A stretch of DNA of 21,835 nt, from assembly GCA_023663205.1 (NCBI GenBank), contig JAMPHX010000014.1, positions 1-21,835 on the forward strand, written 5' to 3'. This stretch comes from Corallococcus sp. GTDB taxonomy: Bacteria > Bacillota > Clostridia > Christensenellales > CAG-314. The stretch's first letter is position 1. Every line of letters starts with the position of its first letter. The notes beneath the pieces were generated by a model. That model was not told the origin of the DNA. It worked only from the letters and a program-made list of their open reading frames with translations, and searched no databases. Both the position numbers and the translations under genes were made by a program. Positions 7,419 to 16,887 of the stretch are shown here, piece after piece.

Positions 7419-10400
7419 TTATTTCTTGGCGGTTTGTTTACCGTCTTTTTGCTGTTTTGCGCCGTCATTATCTGCCGACTTTTTGGTTTCGGGCGCTTTT
7501 GACGACGTCGTTTGTTTTGCAGTCGACTGCTTTGCTTCCGCAGTCTTTACTTCATTGCTCTTTGCGGCGGACGCGGTTTTTTGATTGGATTCCATCGATT
7601 TTGCGGAATTCTGCACGCCTTTTGCGGAATTCTGCGCGCCTGACTTGGGCACGTCAATTGCCTTTGCGGATTTTTCCGCAGGCTTTGACGTTGATTGTTT
7701 GGACGCGTCGGACTTTGCTATCTCCTTTGCCGCAGGTTTTGTTTCCTTATGCGCTACGGGGTCGGAAAGAAATCGTTTGTCGGATTTGTCCGCACCGACG
7801 CTTTTGTTTGCAGAGTCGTGTGCTGCGGATGTCGTTGCGCGAGCGCTTTTTTTGCGTTGCTTGGTTTTGTCTTTTGCCTGTTTGTTTTTGAGATTGTCGT
7901 CGTAGTTTTTGACAAACTTGTTGTCAAACAAAAACTTGCGGACAGACGGAACAAAATAAGCAAGAAGTACAACCGTCAATATCAACGCAAACAGCAACAC
8001 AAACACCGTAAGAGAAATGGCAAGCGCCTTTTCCTTGTAGATATTGGGGGCGTTGAACAACATAGAGTTGTAGGAAATGCCCGCAAACGCAAGATTGAAA
8101 TATTTGTCTGCCAATGTAATTACTTCCACAGTATGCTCCTTATCTGCCAAATTTTCCGTCGCAAACACAAGTCTGCGCATTTCGTCTTTTTCCGATTGCA
8201 AATCGATTTTGCCAACATAATTACCGTCAATGTACACATCGGCATCGCCGTAGCCCTTGCCGATATTGGCAAACAGCGACAAACTGTCGCCCGAAAAACG
8301 CATTACGAATTTTTCTCTGCGCTTATCGGTAACTATAAGACCGCTTTGCAAATCGTCGACTTTGTCGGTATTTATCCAACCGTCGGTAGTAAACAGTCTG
8401 GTTCCGCCCAAAGGCACTATCGCCTGTGTGTTTGACGTCATACCCGCGTTAAGTTCGGAAATTACCGTAAACTTTCCGCCGGATGTTTTGCGTACTTCCA
8501 ACTTCCAATAGCGTCCCGTAACTTGCGGAAAGTCCAAATGCGCAACTTGTTTTGTATACGTCAGCGTTTCCGCTTCCGATACCTTTGTCCAATTGACGTT
8601 ATCGGAAGAAATATACAGGCAGTAACTTTGTATATACGAGTTGTTTTGATTGCGCGTTACAATTTCAAAAAAGTTGAAGTTTTGTTCTTTGCCCGTATCT
8701 ATTACAAAGTTGTGCGGCATGGGCGGTATTGTGCCGCCGCTGTATATCGTGTGATACAGCGTACCGTTTTGCCCGTCGATGAGATAGTTCTTTTTGTCAC
8801 CTTGTACAGTGTAGTATCCCTCGGTTACGGGTCTGCCGTTTTCGTCCAAAATGACATTGCCGTTTTCGTCCTTCTTTTCCTGTTCGAGAGTTACTTCGTA
8901 GGTGTTGCCGTCCTGATGGTCGGGCGCTTCCAACACTACCCAATCGGATTTGGGAGTGGATACGCTGCCGAGATTCATACTGCTTTTTTGAGATACAAAG
9001 TATTTGGGAGTGAACGTATACTGCGTAAAATCTTTACCGCCGTCCACATTGAGATACGGATGCAGTACCTGCGAAGCGGAAATATCTTTGACAGTCGTTT
9101 CGTCATCGACTTTGACGCCCAATTTGGAAATTCCTCTGCCGCCGGTATTGAGATTGTATATCTTTACTGCGTAATATTTGCCTTCTTCCAAATCCAGCGA
9201 TATTCCTTGCTTACTGTAATAGGTATCGATACCGTTGTTGTAGCCTTCCTTGTACTTGCTGTATTTGAGGATTTCCTGCATATCGTCGAAACTGTTGCCG
9301 AAGTACATAATGGCTGCGTCGTCGGCGGTTATATCGAAGTAGTGCCGTCCGCTCTTTGCCGCTCTGTACCAAAACGTCGCTACCCGCATTTCGTTGCCGC
9401 TTGCCGTATTGTACGACGGCACGCCCGTACCTGCTTGGTGAAGGGTTTCGTAATCCATTGTTTTGATTTCTTCGAGCGCTTGGGTAATATTGCCCGTTTG
9501 AACGTTTTGATAACTGTCTATTGCGACTGATGACGAATCGATACGCATTGTAACGGTAAAAGTCCACTCTGTATCGTTGGAAAGCCGTACGGTATATCTG
9601 AATTCGTCGGTAGGATAATACATAGAAGACGTTCTGTAAATCCACACGTCGCCGCTTTTGCGCAAACTACCGTGTTTGGGCGGCGAAACGGATACGATTT
9701 CAAAATCCGTATCGGAAATGGTTTTGGATTTTAAATCGAATGTATATTCGCCGTAGCCTATGCGCAAATCTCCGCCGGTGTTGCCTACTCCGTTTACTTC
9801 GCCTGCATAATAACTTGCCACGGGGTGGTACTTGGGCAACTTTTCCATGTAGGCAAGTTGTTCTTCGTCAAACATTGCGTCGGTGATGTTGGCGGCATAC
9901 ATTTCGTTGAAGTAATCTCTGAAATCCATTGCATACGTAAGCGCGCAGCGGTAGGCAAAATCCGAACGCGCGTTGCCCTGAACGCCTTGCGGAATATACG
10001 ACGACGATGTTTTGTACGTTCCCAGCAGACTGTAAAACTTACGTACGCCGAAACTGTGCATAATATTGACGTACATACTGAGCATTTGAAAATAGTCGCA
10101 CTCTTTGAAATCGCTTTTATTGGTAATACTAAGCGAATATTTGAGGTTGGAATACCCGTGAGCAACAAAGCCGTGTTCCGCGCCTATATTGCCGTTAGCG
10201 TCGCGGTAACTGCCCAAATCCAACATTTCCAGATATGCAAGGCAGATAAGCGCATTGTTTCGAACTTCGCCTTCCGCCGGTTCGCGGAACCCCCACGTAG
10301 TACCGTACGCCGCGCCGTGGTTGTGTCCGATTTCGTGCAATATGCCCCACTGTCCGCCCGTAAGCAAGCCTTGATAGTTCATTGCGCGGTCAAACATATA

Positions 10401-11732
10401 CATAGGACAGGCGTAAACATATCCTCCCAGCGCTACCGCAAGTCCCGCAGGCACATGGTAATCGAACTTGACTATGTTGTTTCTGTTGTAAGTACCTCCG
10501 GTAAAAGTTTCGTTTACGCAAAAGAAAGAATGCCACAACACGGCAAGTTTATCTATTTCCGCGGAAGAAACTTTGCGCATTGCGGATGCGGGTCCGACTA
10601 ATTGCCCGTTTTCCGTATCCAGCGTGGAATACACTCCCGGAGCGTCTTTGAGATAGGTTTCAAAGTATTCGGGAGTTGTAACTCCCAAAATGTAGTGCGG
10701 AGTTTCCACTGCGCCGCTTATCGTAAACTTAGCGGACGAATAGCAGTTTTTGGGATTTATGTGCATCTGTCCGCCAAACGGCGTACCTATGACGTATTCG
10801 CCGTTGTGGTCAAACGTAAACTCCGCCGTAATCCAAGGTATACGTGAATTTTGTCGGTTGTACTGTCCTTGCAACTGTATGTACTGCATATCGCTCATCT
10901 GCCCGTTTGCAACAAGCGCGTCGGTATCTGCAAAGTAGTTGCCTGTTTGTTTGACGCCGAGTCTATCCAAAACCGCTTTGTTACTGCCGCCGTTCCAAGC
11001 GAGAGAATCGTGTATATTTATCGATATCCCTACACGTTCGCCAGCGGCAAGGTTTTCCACCTTGACGGTGACGGCTTCGCCCGCAGGCAGGTACAGCCCC
11101 GTAGCGTGGAATGAACGGTAACTTGCGTCCATAGTGATTTCCTTTACTACGGCGTTGTCGCCTTCGGCTACTTCGCCGTACTGCGAATCGGCTGCCGGAT
11201 GTTTGAAAATATCCGCTTGCGTAAGCGTGCCGTTTGCCGACTTGCGCTGCATTTCCTGCGCGGCGTTGTATCCTTGGCTTATCAACATATATTTGTAATA
11301 CTTAAAATACGTATCCGCATCGAGCCCCGCTTCCTGCGCCTGCGCCGTAAAGTCGTTTGCCGATACACTGTGCGCGGCGTCCTGCGACGTGGTAAGCGGA
11401 CGCGGATATGCCGTAAACGTGATTGTCTTTGCCTTTTCGCCCTCACCCAAAGTATACGTATCGGACATAATCTGCGGCGTGGGACGAGCGACGTTCCTTT
11501 GCAATACGCGCATAGTATCTGCGCGAAGCGTTATTTTGGTGTCTTCCAATTGGTCGTAGGTGTATGTTGACAGCGCGTGCTTCTGTTCTTCGTTCAACTG
11601 TATGCCGCCGTCGAACCCGTCGTCGCGCGGAATACACACAAGCACTACCGTAGCAATAAGCGCGACGGCAAGAACGGATGCCAAAATAATAATCCAAAGT
11701 TTGTATTTGTTAGTAAATTCCGAAAACTTCAT
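7419..11732 (-). CDS. Membrane-anchored M60 family metallopeptidase with PA14-like and discoidin domains
   Basis: 1437 residues. An N-terminal signal anchor lies at 12-33. The M60 (enhancin/mucinase-like) domain spans about 200-640: the ATGLYLPAGEA entry strand at about 210, the zinc motif HEIGH at 466-470 (His466, Glu467, His470) and the third ligand Glu489 in GEVRNN, which fits HEXXH-X(8-28)-E. A PA14-like module lies at about 785-878, an F5/8-type (discoidin) carbohydrate-binding module at about 980-1095, and a further jelly-roll-like module at about 1105-1225. The membrane helix is at 1236-1260, followed by about 175 cytoplasmic residues rich in Lys, Ala, Ser and Gln. M60 enzymes cleave glycoproteins such as mucins, so an extracellular glycoprotein-cutting role is likely. 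The ATG is 46 bases after the uvrA stop. Its Shine-Dalgarno is weak. All catalytic residues are present. Confidence 0.92.
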   Translation of the reverse strand: MKFSEFTNKYKLWIIILASVLAVALIATVVLVCIPRDDGFDGGIQLNEEQKHALSTYTYDQLEDTKITLRADTMRVLQRNVARPTPQIMSDTYTLGEGEKAKTITFTAYPRPLTTSQDAAHSVSANDFTAQAQEAGLDADTYFKYYKYMLISQGYNAAQEMQRKSANGTLTQADIFKHPAADSQYGEVAEGDNAVVKEITMDASYRSFHATGLYLPAGEAVTVKVENLAAGERVGISINIHDSLAWNGGSNKAVLDRLGVKQTGNYFADTDALVANGQMSDMQYIQLQGQYNRQNSRIPWITAEFTFDHNGEYVIGTPFGGQMHINPKNCYSSAKFTISGAVETPHYILGVTTPEYFETYLKDAPGVYSTLDTENGQLVGPASAMRKVSSAEIDKLAVLWHSFFCVNETFTGGTYNRNNIVKFDYHVPAGLAVALGGYVYACPMYMFDRAMNYQGLLTGGQWGILHEIGHNHGAAYGTTWGFREPAEGEVRNNALICLAYLEMLDLGSYRDANGNIGAEHGFVAHGYSNLKYSLSITNKSDFKECDYFQMLSMYVNIMHSFGVRKFYSLLGTYKTSSSYIPQGVQGNARSDFAYRCALTYAMDFRDYFNEMYAANITDAMFDEEQLAYMEKLPKYHPVASYYAGEVNGVGNTGGDLRIGYGEYTFDLKSKTISDTDFEIVSVSPPKHGSLRKSGDVWIYRTSSMYYPTDEFRYTVRLSNDTEWTFTVTMRIDSSSVAIDSYQNVQTGNITQALEEIKTMDYETLHQAGTGVPSYNTASGNEMRVATFWYRAAKSGRHYFDITADDAAIMYFGNSFDDMQEILKYSKYKEGYNNGIDTYYSKQGISLDLEEGKYYAVKIYNLNTGGRGISKLGVKVDDETTVKDISASQVLHPYLNVDGGKDFTQYTFTPKYFVSQKSSMNLGSVSTPKSDWVVLEAPDHQDGNTYEVTLEQEKKDENGNVILDENGRPVTEGYYTVQGDKKNYLIDGQNGTLYHTIYSGGTIPPMPHNFVIDTGKEQNFNFFEIVTRNQNNSYIQSYCLYISSDNVNWTKVSEAETLTYTKQVAHLDFPQVTGRYWKLEVRKTSGGKFTVISELNAGMTSNTQAIVPLGGTRLFTTDGWINTDKVDDLQSGLIVTDKRREKFVMRFSGDSLSLFANIGKGYGDADVYIDGNYVGKIDLQSEKDEMRRLVFATENLADKEHTVEVITLADKYFNLAFAGISYNSMLFNAPNIYKEKALAISLTVFVLLFALILTVVLLAYFVPSVRKFLFDNKFVKNYDDNLKNKQAKDKTKQRKKSARATTSAAHDSANKSVGADKSDKRFLSDPVAHKETKPAAKEIAKSDASKQSTSKPAEKSAKAIDVPKSGAQNSAKGVQNSAKSMESNQKTASAAKSNEVKTAEAKQSTAKQTTSSKAPETKKSADNDGAKQQKDGKQTAKK
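7599..7640. repeat. Tandem 21-base duplication in the peptidase tail
   Basis: Two adjacent 21-base units (7599-7619 and 7620-7640) differ at a single base. On the minus strand they encode the consecutive heptads GAQNSAK and GVQNSAK in the cytoplasmic tail. The near identity points to a recent in-frame duplication. Confidence 0.75.
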
Positions 11733-11738
11733 ATTAGT

Positions 11739-11769
11739 ATTCTACCATGATTGTATACGTTTTTGTCAA
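11739..11769 (-). promoter_or_regulatory. Possible promoter between uvrA and the M60 gene
   Basis: Minus strand: TTGACA (11769-11764) and TAGAAT (11744-11739) separated by 19 bases, longer than the ideal 17. It lies in the 46-base gap after uvrA. It would place the start close to the ATG at 11732, leaving almost no leader, so it may not be used. Read-through from uvrA is the alternative. Confidence 0.3.
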
Positions 11770-11778
11770 TTGCATTTG

Positions 11779-14601
11779 CTAATTTTTACTATTTTCGACT
11801 TTTAATATGCCTTTGAGGAACTGTCCCGTGTAACTTTGTTTGCACTGCGCGATATCTTCGGGAGTTCCGCAGGCAACCACCGTACCGCCTTTGTCGCCGC
11901 CTTCCGGCCCGAGGTCTACAATGTAATCGGCAATCTTGACTACGTCCAGATTGTGTTCTATTACTATGACGGTGTTGCCGGCAGATACAAGACGCTGCAA
12001 AATCTGTATCAATTTGTCGACGTCGGCTGTATGCAATCCCGTTGTAGGTTCGTCCAAAATGTACACCGTTTTGCCCGTGCTGCGCTTGGAAAGTTCCGTT
12101 GCGAGTTTGACGCGCTGCGCTTCGCCGCCCGAAAGAGTCGTTGCCGGCTGCCCTAACTTGATGTAACCCAACCCAACGTCGTACAGCGTTTGTATTTTGT
12201 TTTTGACAGAAGGCAAATTGTCAAAAAACGTAACCGCTTCTTCCACAGTCATGTCGAGCACGTCGGCAATGCTTTTGCCTTTGTACTTAACTTGCAATGT
12301 TTCGTAGTTGTAGCGTTTGCCGTGGCATACTTCGCAGGGAACGTATACATCGGGCAGAAAGTTCATTGCAATTTTAAGTATGCCGTCGCCTTGACAGTTT
12401 TCGCAGCGTCCGCCCTTGACGTTGAAGGAAAACCTGCCCGTTTTGAATCCGCGTTCCTTGGCGTCGGGCGTGGAAGCAAACAAATCGCGTATCTGCGTAA
12501 ATACGCCCGTATAAGTTGCAGGATTGCTGCGCGGCGTTCTGCCTATTGCGCTTTGGTCTATTGCAATAACTTTGTCCAAGTTTTCCCATCCGTCCACACA
12601 ATCGCACTCGATTTTGCGCGGACGCGCGTTGTTGAGTTTTTCCGAGAGCAACGGCAGCAGTACCTCGTTTACCAAACTGGACTTGCCGCTGCCCGATACG
12701 CCGCAAATAAGCGTAAGCGTGCCGAGAGGTATTGTTACGTCGATGTTTTTGAGATTGTTTTTGCGCGCGCCCTTTACCGTCAAAAACCGACCGCTGCCTT
12801 TGCGGCGCTGCGCGGGTACGGCAATCTTTCTTTTGCCGGACAGATACTGTCCCGTAACAGATTGGTCGCATTCCGCAATTTGTTCGGGCGTGCCTTGGGC
12901 AACCAAATGTCCTCCGTGCACGCCTGCCCCCGGACCTATATCTATTACGTGGTCGGCGGCGCGAATGGTATCTTCGTCGTGTTCCACCACTATCAGAGTA
13001 TTGCCGAGGTCGCGTAAATGTTTGAGCGTGGCAATTAGCCGGTTGTTGTCGCGTTGGTGAAGTCCTATGCTGGGTTCGTCCAAAATGTACAGAACACCCG
13101 TAAGCCCGCTGCCTATTTGCGTTGCAAGACGTATACGCTGCGCCTCGCCGCCCGAAAGCGTACCGGAAGCGCGGTTGAGCGTCAGATAATCGAGCCCCAC
13201 ATCTACCAAAAACGTCAAACGCGCTTTTATCTCTTTGAGTACCATTTTGGCAATCTGCGCCTTTGTGTCGTCCAAAACAAGTTCGTTAAAAAATTTGAGC
13301 GTATCTTTGACCGATTTTTCGCAAAGAGCAAAGATATCCAAACCGCCCACTTTGACGGAAAGCGATTCTCTTTTGAGCCGTTTGCCGCCGCACGCCTTGC
13401 AGGGACGTTCGGCAATAAACTTTTCGTACTGTGTACGCGTCCAATCGCTTGTACATTCGCGGTATCTGCGCGTCATCATGGGGATTATTCCTTCCCATGT
13501 CATATTGTACGACCTGCCGCTTTTGGAAAACACTTCAAAGCGCTGTCCGCCGTTGCCATACATAATTAGATTGTACACATCATTTGACAGTTGATTTACG
13601 GGGACGTCGCAGGAAAATCCGTAGTGTTCGGAAAGCGATTTGAAATAAGCGTGCATCATACTGTCGGCACCGAGATTGAATCCCAATAGTTTTACCGCGC
13701 CGCCGTTTAGGCTTTTGCTGCGGTCGGGAATAATCAAATCTTCGTCAAACTCCTGCTTGAACCCAAGCCCCGTACACTCGGGACACGCCCCGAAAGGCGA
13801 GTTGAAACTGAACGAACGAGGTTCCAACTCCTCCAACGTAAATCCGCAGTCGGGGCAGGAATACTTATCGGAATACAGCACGTCGCTGCCTTCGCAGGAT
13901 ATTATTACCAAGCCTTCCGCAAGTTTGAGCGCCGTTTCCACACTGTCGGCAAGACGCTGACGGATTTCTTCGCGCACCACCAAACGGTCTACAACGACGC
14001 TTATGTTGTGCTTTTTGTTTTTTTCAAGTTTGATTTCTTCGTCTAACGTGTATTGCTGTCCGTCGACGTTGACACGTGCAAAACCCGATTTTTTGTACTG
14101 CTCGAACAGTTTGGAATATTCGCCCTTTCTTCCGCGGACGACGGGAGCAAGCACTTGAATTTTGCTCCCTACCGTCATTTCCGTAACTCTGTTGCAGATT
14201 TGGTCAACCGTCGTGCGTTTGATTTCCTTGCCGCAATTGGGGCAATAAGGCGTGCCTATACGCGCATACAGCAAACGCAGATAGTCGTAAATTTCCGTAA
14301 CCGTCCCTACAGTGGAACGAGGATTGCTGCTGGTTGTTTTTTGGTCGATGGAAATAGCGGGCGAAAGTCCTTCGATAGACTCCACGTCGGGCTTGTCCAT
14401 CTGCCCCAAAAACTGACGCGCATATGCCGACAGACTTTCCACATAGCGGCGCTGTCCCTCGGCAAATATGGTATCGAAGGCAAGACTGCTTTTGCCGCTG
14501 CCCGAAATACCCGTAAACACTACGAGTTTGTCGCGCGGTACTACTACGTCTATTCCTTTGAGGTTGTTTTCTTTGGCGTTTTTGATGATTATATCTTTCA
14601 T
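11779..14601 (-). CDS. uvrA: UvrABC excinuclease subunit A
   Basis: 940 residues, the normal UvrA length. It is the damage-recognising ABC-type ATPase of nucleotide excision repair and loads UvrB on lesions. Two ATP sites are complete: Walker A GISGSGKSS at 31-39 and GVSGSGKSS at 634-642; signature LSGGE at 482-486 and 823-827; Walker B ILDEP near 506 and 848. Zinc-binding cysteine sets are C249/C252/C273/C276 and C733/C736/C756/C759, with an additional CPNC near 120 and CKAC near 401. The start ATG follows AGGT at five bases' spacing. It lies downstream of uvrB in the same direction but is separated by 290 bases with repeats. There is no terminator between it and the M60 peptidase gene. Confidence 0.98.
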   Translation of the reverse strand: MKDIIIKNAKENNLKGIDVVVPRDKLVVFTGISGSGKSSLAFDTIFAEGQRRYVESLSAYARQFLGQMDKPDVESIEGLSPAISIDQKTTSSNPRSTVGTVTEIYDYLRLLYARIGTPYCPNCGKEIKRTTVDQICNRVTEMTVGSKIQVLAPVVRGRKGEYSKLFEQYKKSGFARVNVDGQQYTLDEEIKLEKNKKHNISVVVDRLVVREEIRQRLADSVETALKLAEGLVIISCEGSDVLYSDKYSCPDCGFTLEELEPRSFSFNSPFGACPECTGLGFKQEFDEDLIIPDRSKSLNGGAVKLLGFNLGADSMMHAYFKSLSEHYGFSCDVPVNQLSNDVYNLIMYGNGGQRFEVFSKSGRSYNMTWEGIIPMMTRRYRECTSDWTRTQYEKFIAERPCKACGGKRLKRESLSVKVGGLDIFALCEKSVKDTLKFFNELVLDDTKAQIAKMVLKEIKARLTFLVDVGLDYLTLNRASGTLSGGEAQRIRLATQIGSGLTGVLYILDEPSIGLHQRDNNRLIATLKHLRDLGNTLIVVEHDEDTIRAADHVIDIGPGAGVHGGHLVAQGTPEQIAECDQSVTGQYLSGKRKIAVPAQRRKGSGRFLTVKGARKNNLKNIDVTIPLGTLTLICGVSGSGKSSLVNEVLLPLLSEKLNNARPRKIECDCVDGWENLDKVIAIDQSAIGRTPRSNPATYTGVFTQIRDLFASTPDAKERGFKTGRFSFNVKGGRCENCQGDGILKIAMNFLPDVYVPCEVCHGKRYNYETLQVKYKGKSIADVLDMTVEEAVTFFDNLPSVKNKIQTLYDVGLGYIKLGQPATTLSGGEAQRVKLATELSKRSTGKTVYILDEPTTGLHTADVDKLIQILQRLVSAGNTVIVIEHNLDVVKIADYIVDLGPEGGDKGGTVVACGTPEDIAQCKQSYTGQFLKGILKVENSKN

Positions 14602-14666
14602 TTTTTACCTGACATCTATTATGTATATTGCAAATTTGCCGCGCATTTTGCCCGAAATTTGCAACG

Positions 14667-14836
14667 GAAATATTTACTCGCTGCGGTGCGGCAATATACG
14701 GCTGTTGAATTTGCTTTCTGCGTGAAGTTGAATGAAATATTTACTCTATACATACCGCAAGATACTTTCGCGGACTATTGTTTAGCATATAAACTATCGC
14801 ACGCAAACACTTACTCGCCGCAATACGGCACGATAC
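14667..14836. repeat. Three degenerate direct repeats of about 33 bases in the uvrB-uvrA gap
   Basis: Similar segments begin at 14667, 14734 and 14803 (periods 67 and 69). The shared pattern on the plus strand is A-rich, then TTACTCGC-GC, then a CGG-containing hairpin half and GATAC/ATATAC. Copies 1 and 3 can form small stem-loops (GCTGC/GCGGC and GCCG/CGGC) with different bases in the stem; copy 2 has lost this part. This could be decayed REP-type elements. The rest of the 290-base gap (14602-14891) shows no gene or terminator. Confidence 0.45.
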
Positions 14837-14891
14837 CGCAAATGCGTAATATGCCTCGATTATACGCTTACATATCGACTTGCAAAACGCT

Positions 14892-16871
14892 TTACCGCAA
14901 CCGCGGATTGCTTTTGCGTGAGTTTATTTTGTCCAACTTTTTGGTAAGAGCGGCAACCTGCTCGCGCAGTTTGATTGCCTGTTCGAAATCCAACTGGTTT
15001 GCCGCCGTTTTCATACGCGCCGTCAAATTGGCTATTTCGCGCGAAATTTCTTTGGGCGACATATCGGTTGTTTGCTTTTGCGTGATTTCCAAAGTATTTT
15101 GCACGTCGTGCTCTATCGTCTTGGGAGTTATGCCGTGCTCGGCGTTGAACTCGGACTGTATTTCGCGGCGGCGGTTTGTTTCGCTTATCGCGCGCTGCAT
15201 ACTGTCGGTTATCACGTCGGCGTACATTATTACGCGTCCTTCGGAATTACGCGCCGCCCTGCCTATTGTCTGTATGAGCGAAGTGTCGCTGCGCAAGAAA
15301 CCTTCCTTATCGGCGTCCAAAATGGCCACCAATCGCACTTGCGGCAAATCCAAGCCTTCACGCAGAAGGTTGATGCCCACAAGCACGTCAAACTCGCCCC
15401 TTTTGAGTCCCGCCACGATTTCCACGCGTTCCAATGTGTCGATTTCAGAATGCATATACTTTACCTTTACGTTGCGTTTGGAAAGATAATCGGTAAGACT
15501 TTCCGCCATACGCTTTGTCAACGTGGTTATAAGCACTCTGCCCGAAGAAGACGTGACGCTTTGAATTTCCGCAAGCAAATCGTCTATTTGCCCTTTGACG
15601 GGACGCACCTCAACCTTTGGGTCAAGAAGTCCCGTGGGGCGTATGAGTTGTTCGACGATATTATCTGCTCTGCCCGTTTCGTAAGGCGCAGGCGTTGCCG
15701 AAACGCATATCAACTGTCCCAAACGCGCGTCGAACTCCTCGAACCTCAGCGGTCTGTTGTCGTACGCGCTTCTGAGACGGAAACCGAAATCGACAAGATT
15801 GATTTTTCTGGCGCGGTCGCCGTTGTACATTGCCCGTATCTGCGGAATGGTCATATGACTTTCGTCGATGAATGTTATGAAATCGTCGGGAAAGTAATCC
15901 AAAAGCGTGTAGGGCGGCTGTCCCACTTCTCTGCCGTCGAAGTAACGCGAGTAGTTTTCTATGCCGCTGCAATATCCCATTTCGTTCATCATTTCCATAT
16001 CGTAGGAAACGCGCTGCTTGAGCCGCTGCGCTTCGACTATCTTGCCTGCGTTTTCAAAAGCCTCTACTTCGCTAAGCATATCGCGCCGTATGTTTTGCAG
16101 GGAATGTTCCATTGTTATTCCCTCTACGACGTAATGGCTTGCGGGAAATACTATTGCGTGCAAAAGCGTTGCAACTGTATTGCCCGAAACGACTTCCACT
16201 TCGGAAATTTTTTCAACTTCGTCGCCCCAAAACTCTACGCGCACAGCGCGGTCGGTAAACGATGCGGGGTAAATTTCCAACGTATCGCCGCGCACGCGGA
16301 AAGTACCGCGTTTGAAATCCATATCGTTGCGCGTGTACTGTATGGAAACCAACTTTTTTATGACGTCCTCGCGCGATATATTGTCGCCCGGACGCAAAGA
16401 CAGACTCATCTTGTAGTACTCGCCCGGCGCGCCCAATCCGTATATGCACGAAACGCTGGCAACCACCACCGTATCGCGCCGTTCAAACAGCGAACAGGTT
16501 GCCGAGTGACGCAGTTTGTCTATTTCGTCGTTGATGTCTATTTCCTTTTCTATATACAAATCGCGCGACGGAATGTAACTTTCGGGCATATAGTAATCGT
16601 AATACGACACAAAAAATTCCACACGGTTTTCGGGGAAAAACTCGCGGAATTCGTTGCACAGTTGCGCCGCAAGCGTCTTGTTGTGACATATCACAAGCGC
16701 GGGACGGTTGACTGCCGCAATGACGTTTGCCATGGTAAAAGTTTTGCCGCTTCCCGTAACGCCCCTTAGCACCTGCGTCTGAATACCGTCGTTCAAACCC
16801 TTGACAAGTTGCTCTATTGCCGCGGGTTGGTCGCCCTGCGGTTTGAATTTGGAATGTAGTTTGAAATCCAT
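14892..16871 (-). CDS. uvrB: UvrABC excinuclease subunit B
   Basis: 659 residues, typical for UvrB, the DNA helicase-like subunit that verifies damage and recruits UvrC. Walker A GVTGSGKT is at 37-44. The damage-probing beta-hairpin region (YYDYYMPESYIPSRDLYIE) is at about 90-108, the Walker B box DESHM at 336-340, helicase motifs around LREGLDLPQV and QTIGRAAR are in the C-terminal half, and a UvrC-binding UVR motif (FEQAIKLREQVAAL) is near 635. Its ATG is 16 bases after the coaX stop, so translation of the two is probably linked although the Shine-Dalgarno is poor. No LexA-type operator was noticed upstream. Confidence 0.98.
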   Translation of the reverse strand: MDFKLHSKFKPQGDQPAAIEQLVKGLNDGIQTQVLRGVTGSGKTFTMANVIAAVNRPALVICHNKTLAAQLCNEFREFFPENRVEFFVSYYDYYMPESYIPSRDLYIEKEIDINDEIDKLRHSATCSLFERRDTVVVASVSCIYGLGAPGEYYKMSLSLRPGDNISREDVIKKLVSIQYTRNDMDFKRGTFRVRGDTLEIYPASFTDRAVRVEFWGDEVEKISEVEVVSGNTVATLLHAIVFPASHYVVEGITMEHSLQNIRRDMLSEVEAFENAGKIVEAQRLKQRVSYDMEMMNEMGYCSGIENYSRYFDGREVGQPPYTLLDYFPDDFITFIDESHMTIPQIRAMYNGDRARKINLVDFGFRLRSAYDNRPLRFEEFDARLGQLICVSATPAPYETGRADNIVEQLIRPTGLLDPKVEVRPVKGQIDDLLAEIQSVTSSSGRVLITTLTKRMAESLTDYLSKRNVKVKYMHSEIDTLERVEIVAGLKRGEFDVLVGINLLREGLDLPQVRLVAILDADKEGFLRSDTSLIQTIGRAARNSEGRVIMYADVITDSMQRAISETNRRREIQSEFNAEHGITPKTIEHDVQNTLEITQKQTTDMSPKEISREIANLTARMKTAANQLDFEQAIKLREQVAALTKKLDKINSRKSNPRLR

Positions 16872-16887
16872 AATTGATATTTGCCCG

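Noticed and set aside
8523..9530. 335-codon plus-strand open frame inside the M60 gene
   Set aside because: Antisense to a well-supported protein; its composition (Tyr/Val/Phe/Arg-rich, no domain) fits a shadow frame.
14667..14836. CRISPR array in the uvrB-uvrA gap
   Set aside because: The three repeats are too diverged from one another, the spacers are not of constant CRISPR length, and no cas genes are present.
14053..16769. Long plus-strand open frames (478 and 565 codons) opposite uvrA and uvrB
   Set aside because: They lie antisense to clearly identified genes and have no recognisable domains or proper starts. Codon bias of the true genes leaves the opposite frames open.
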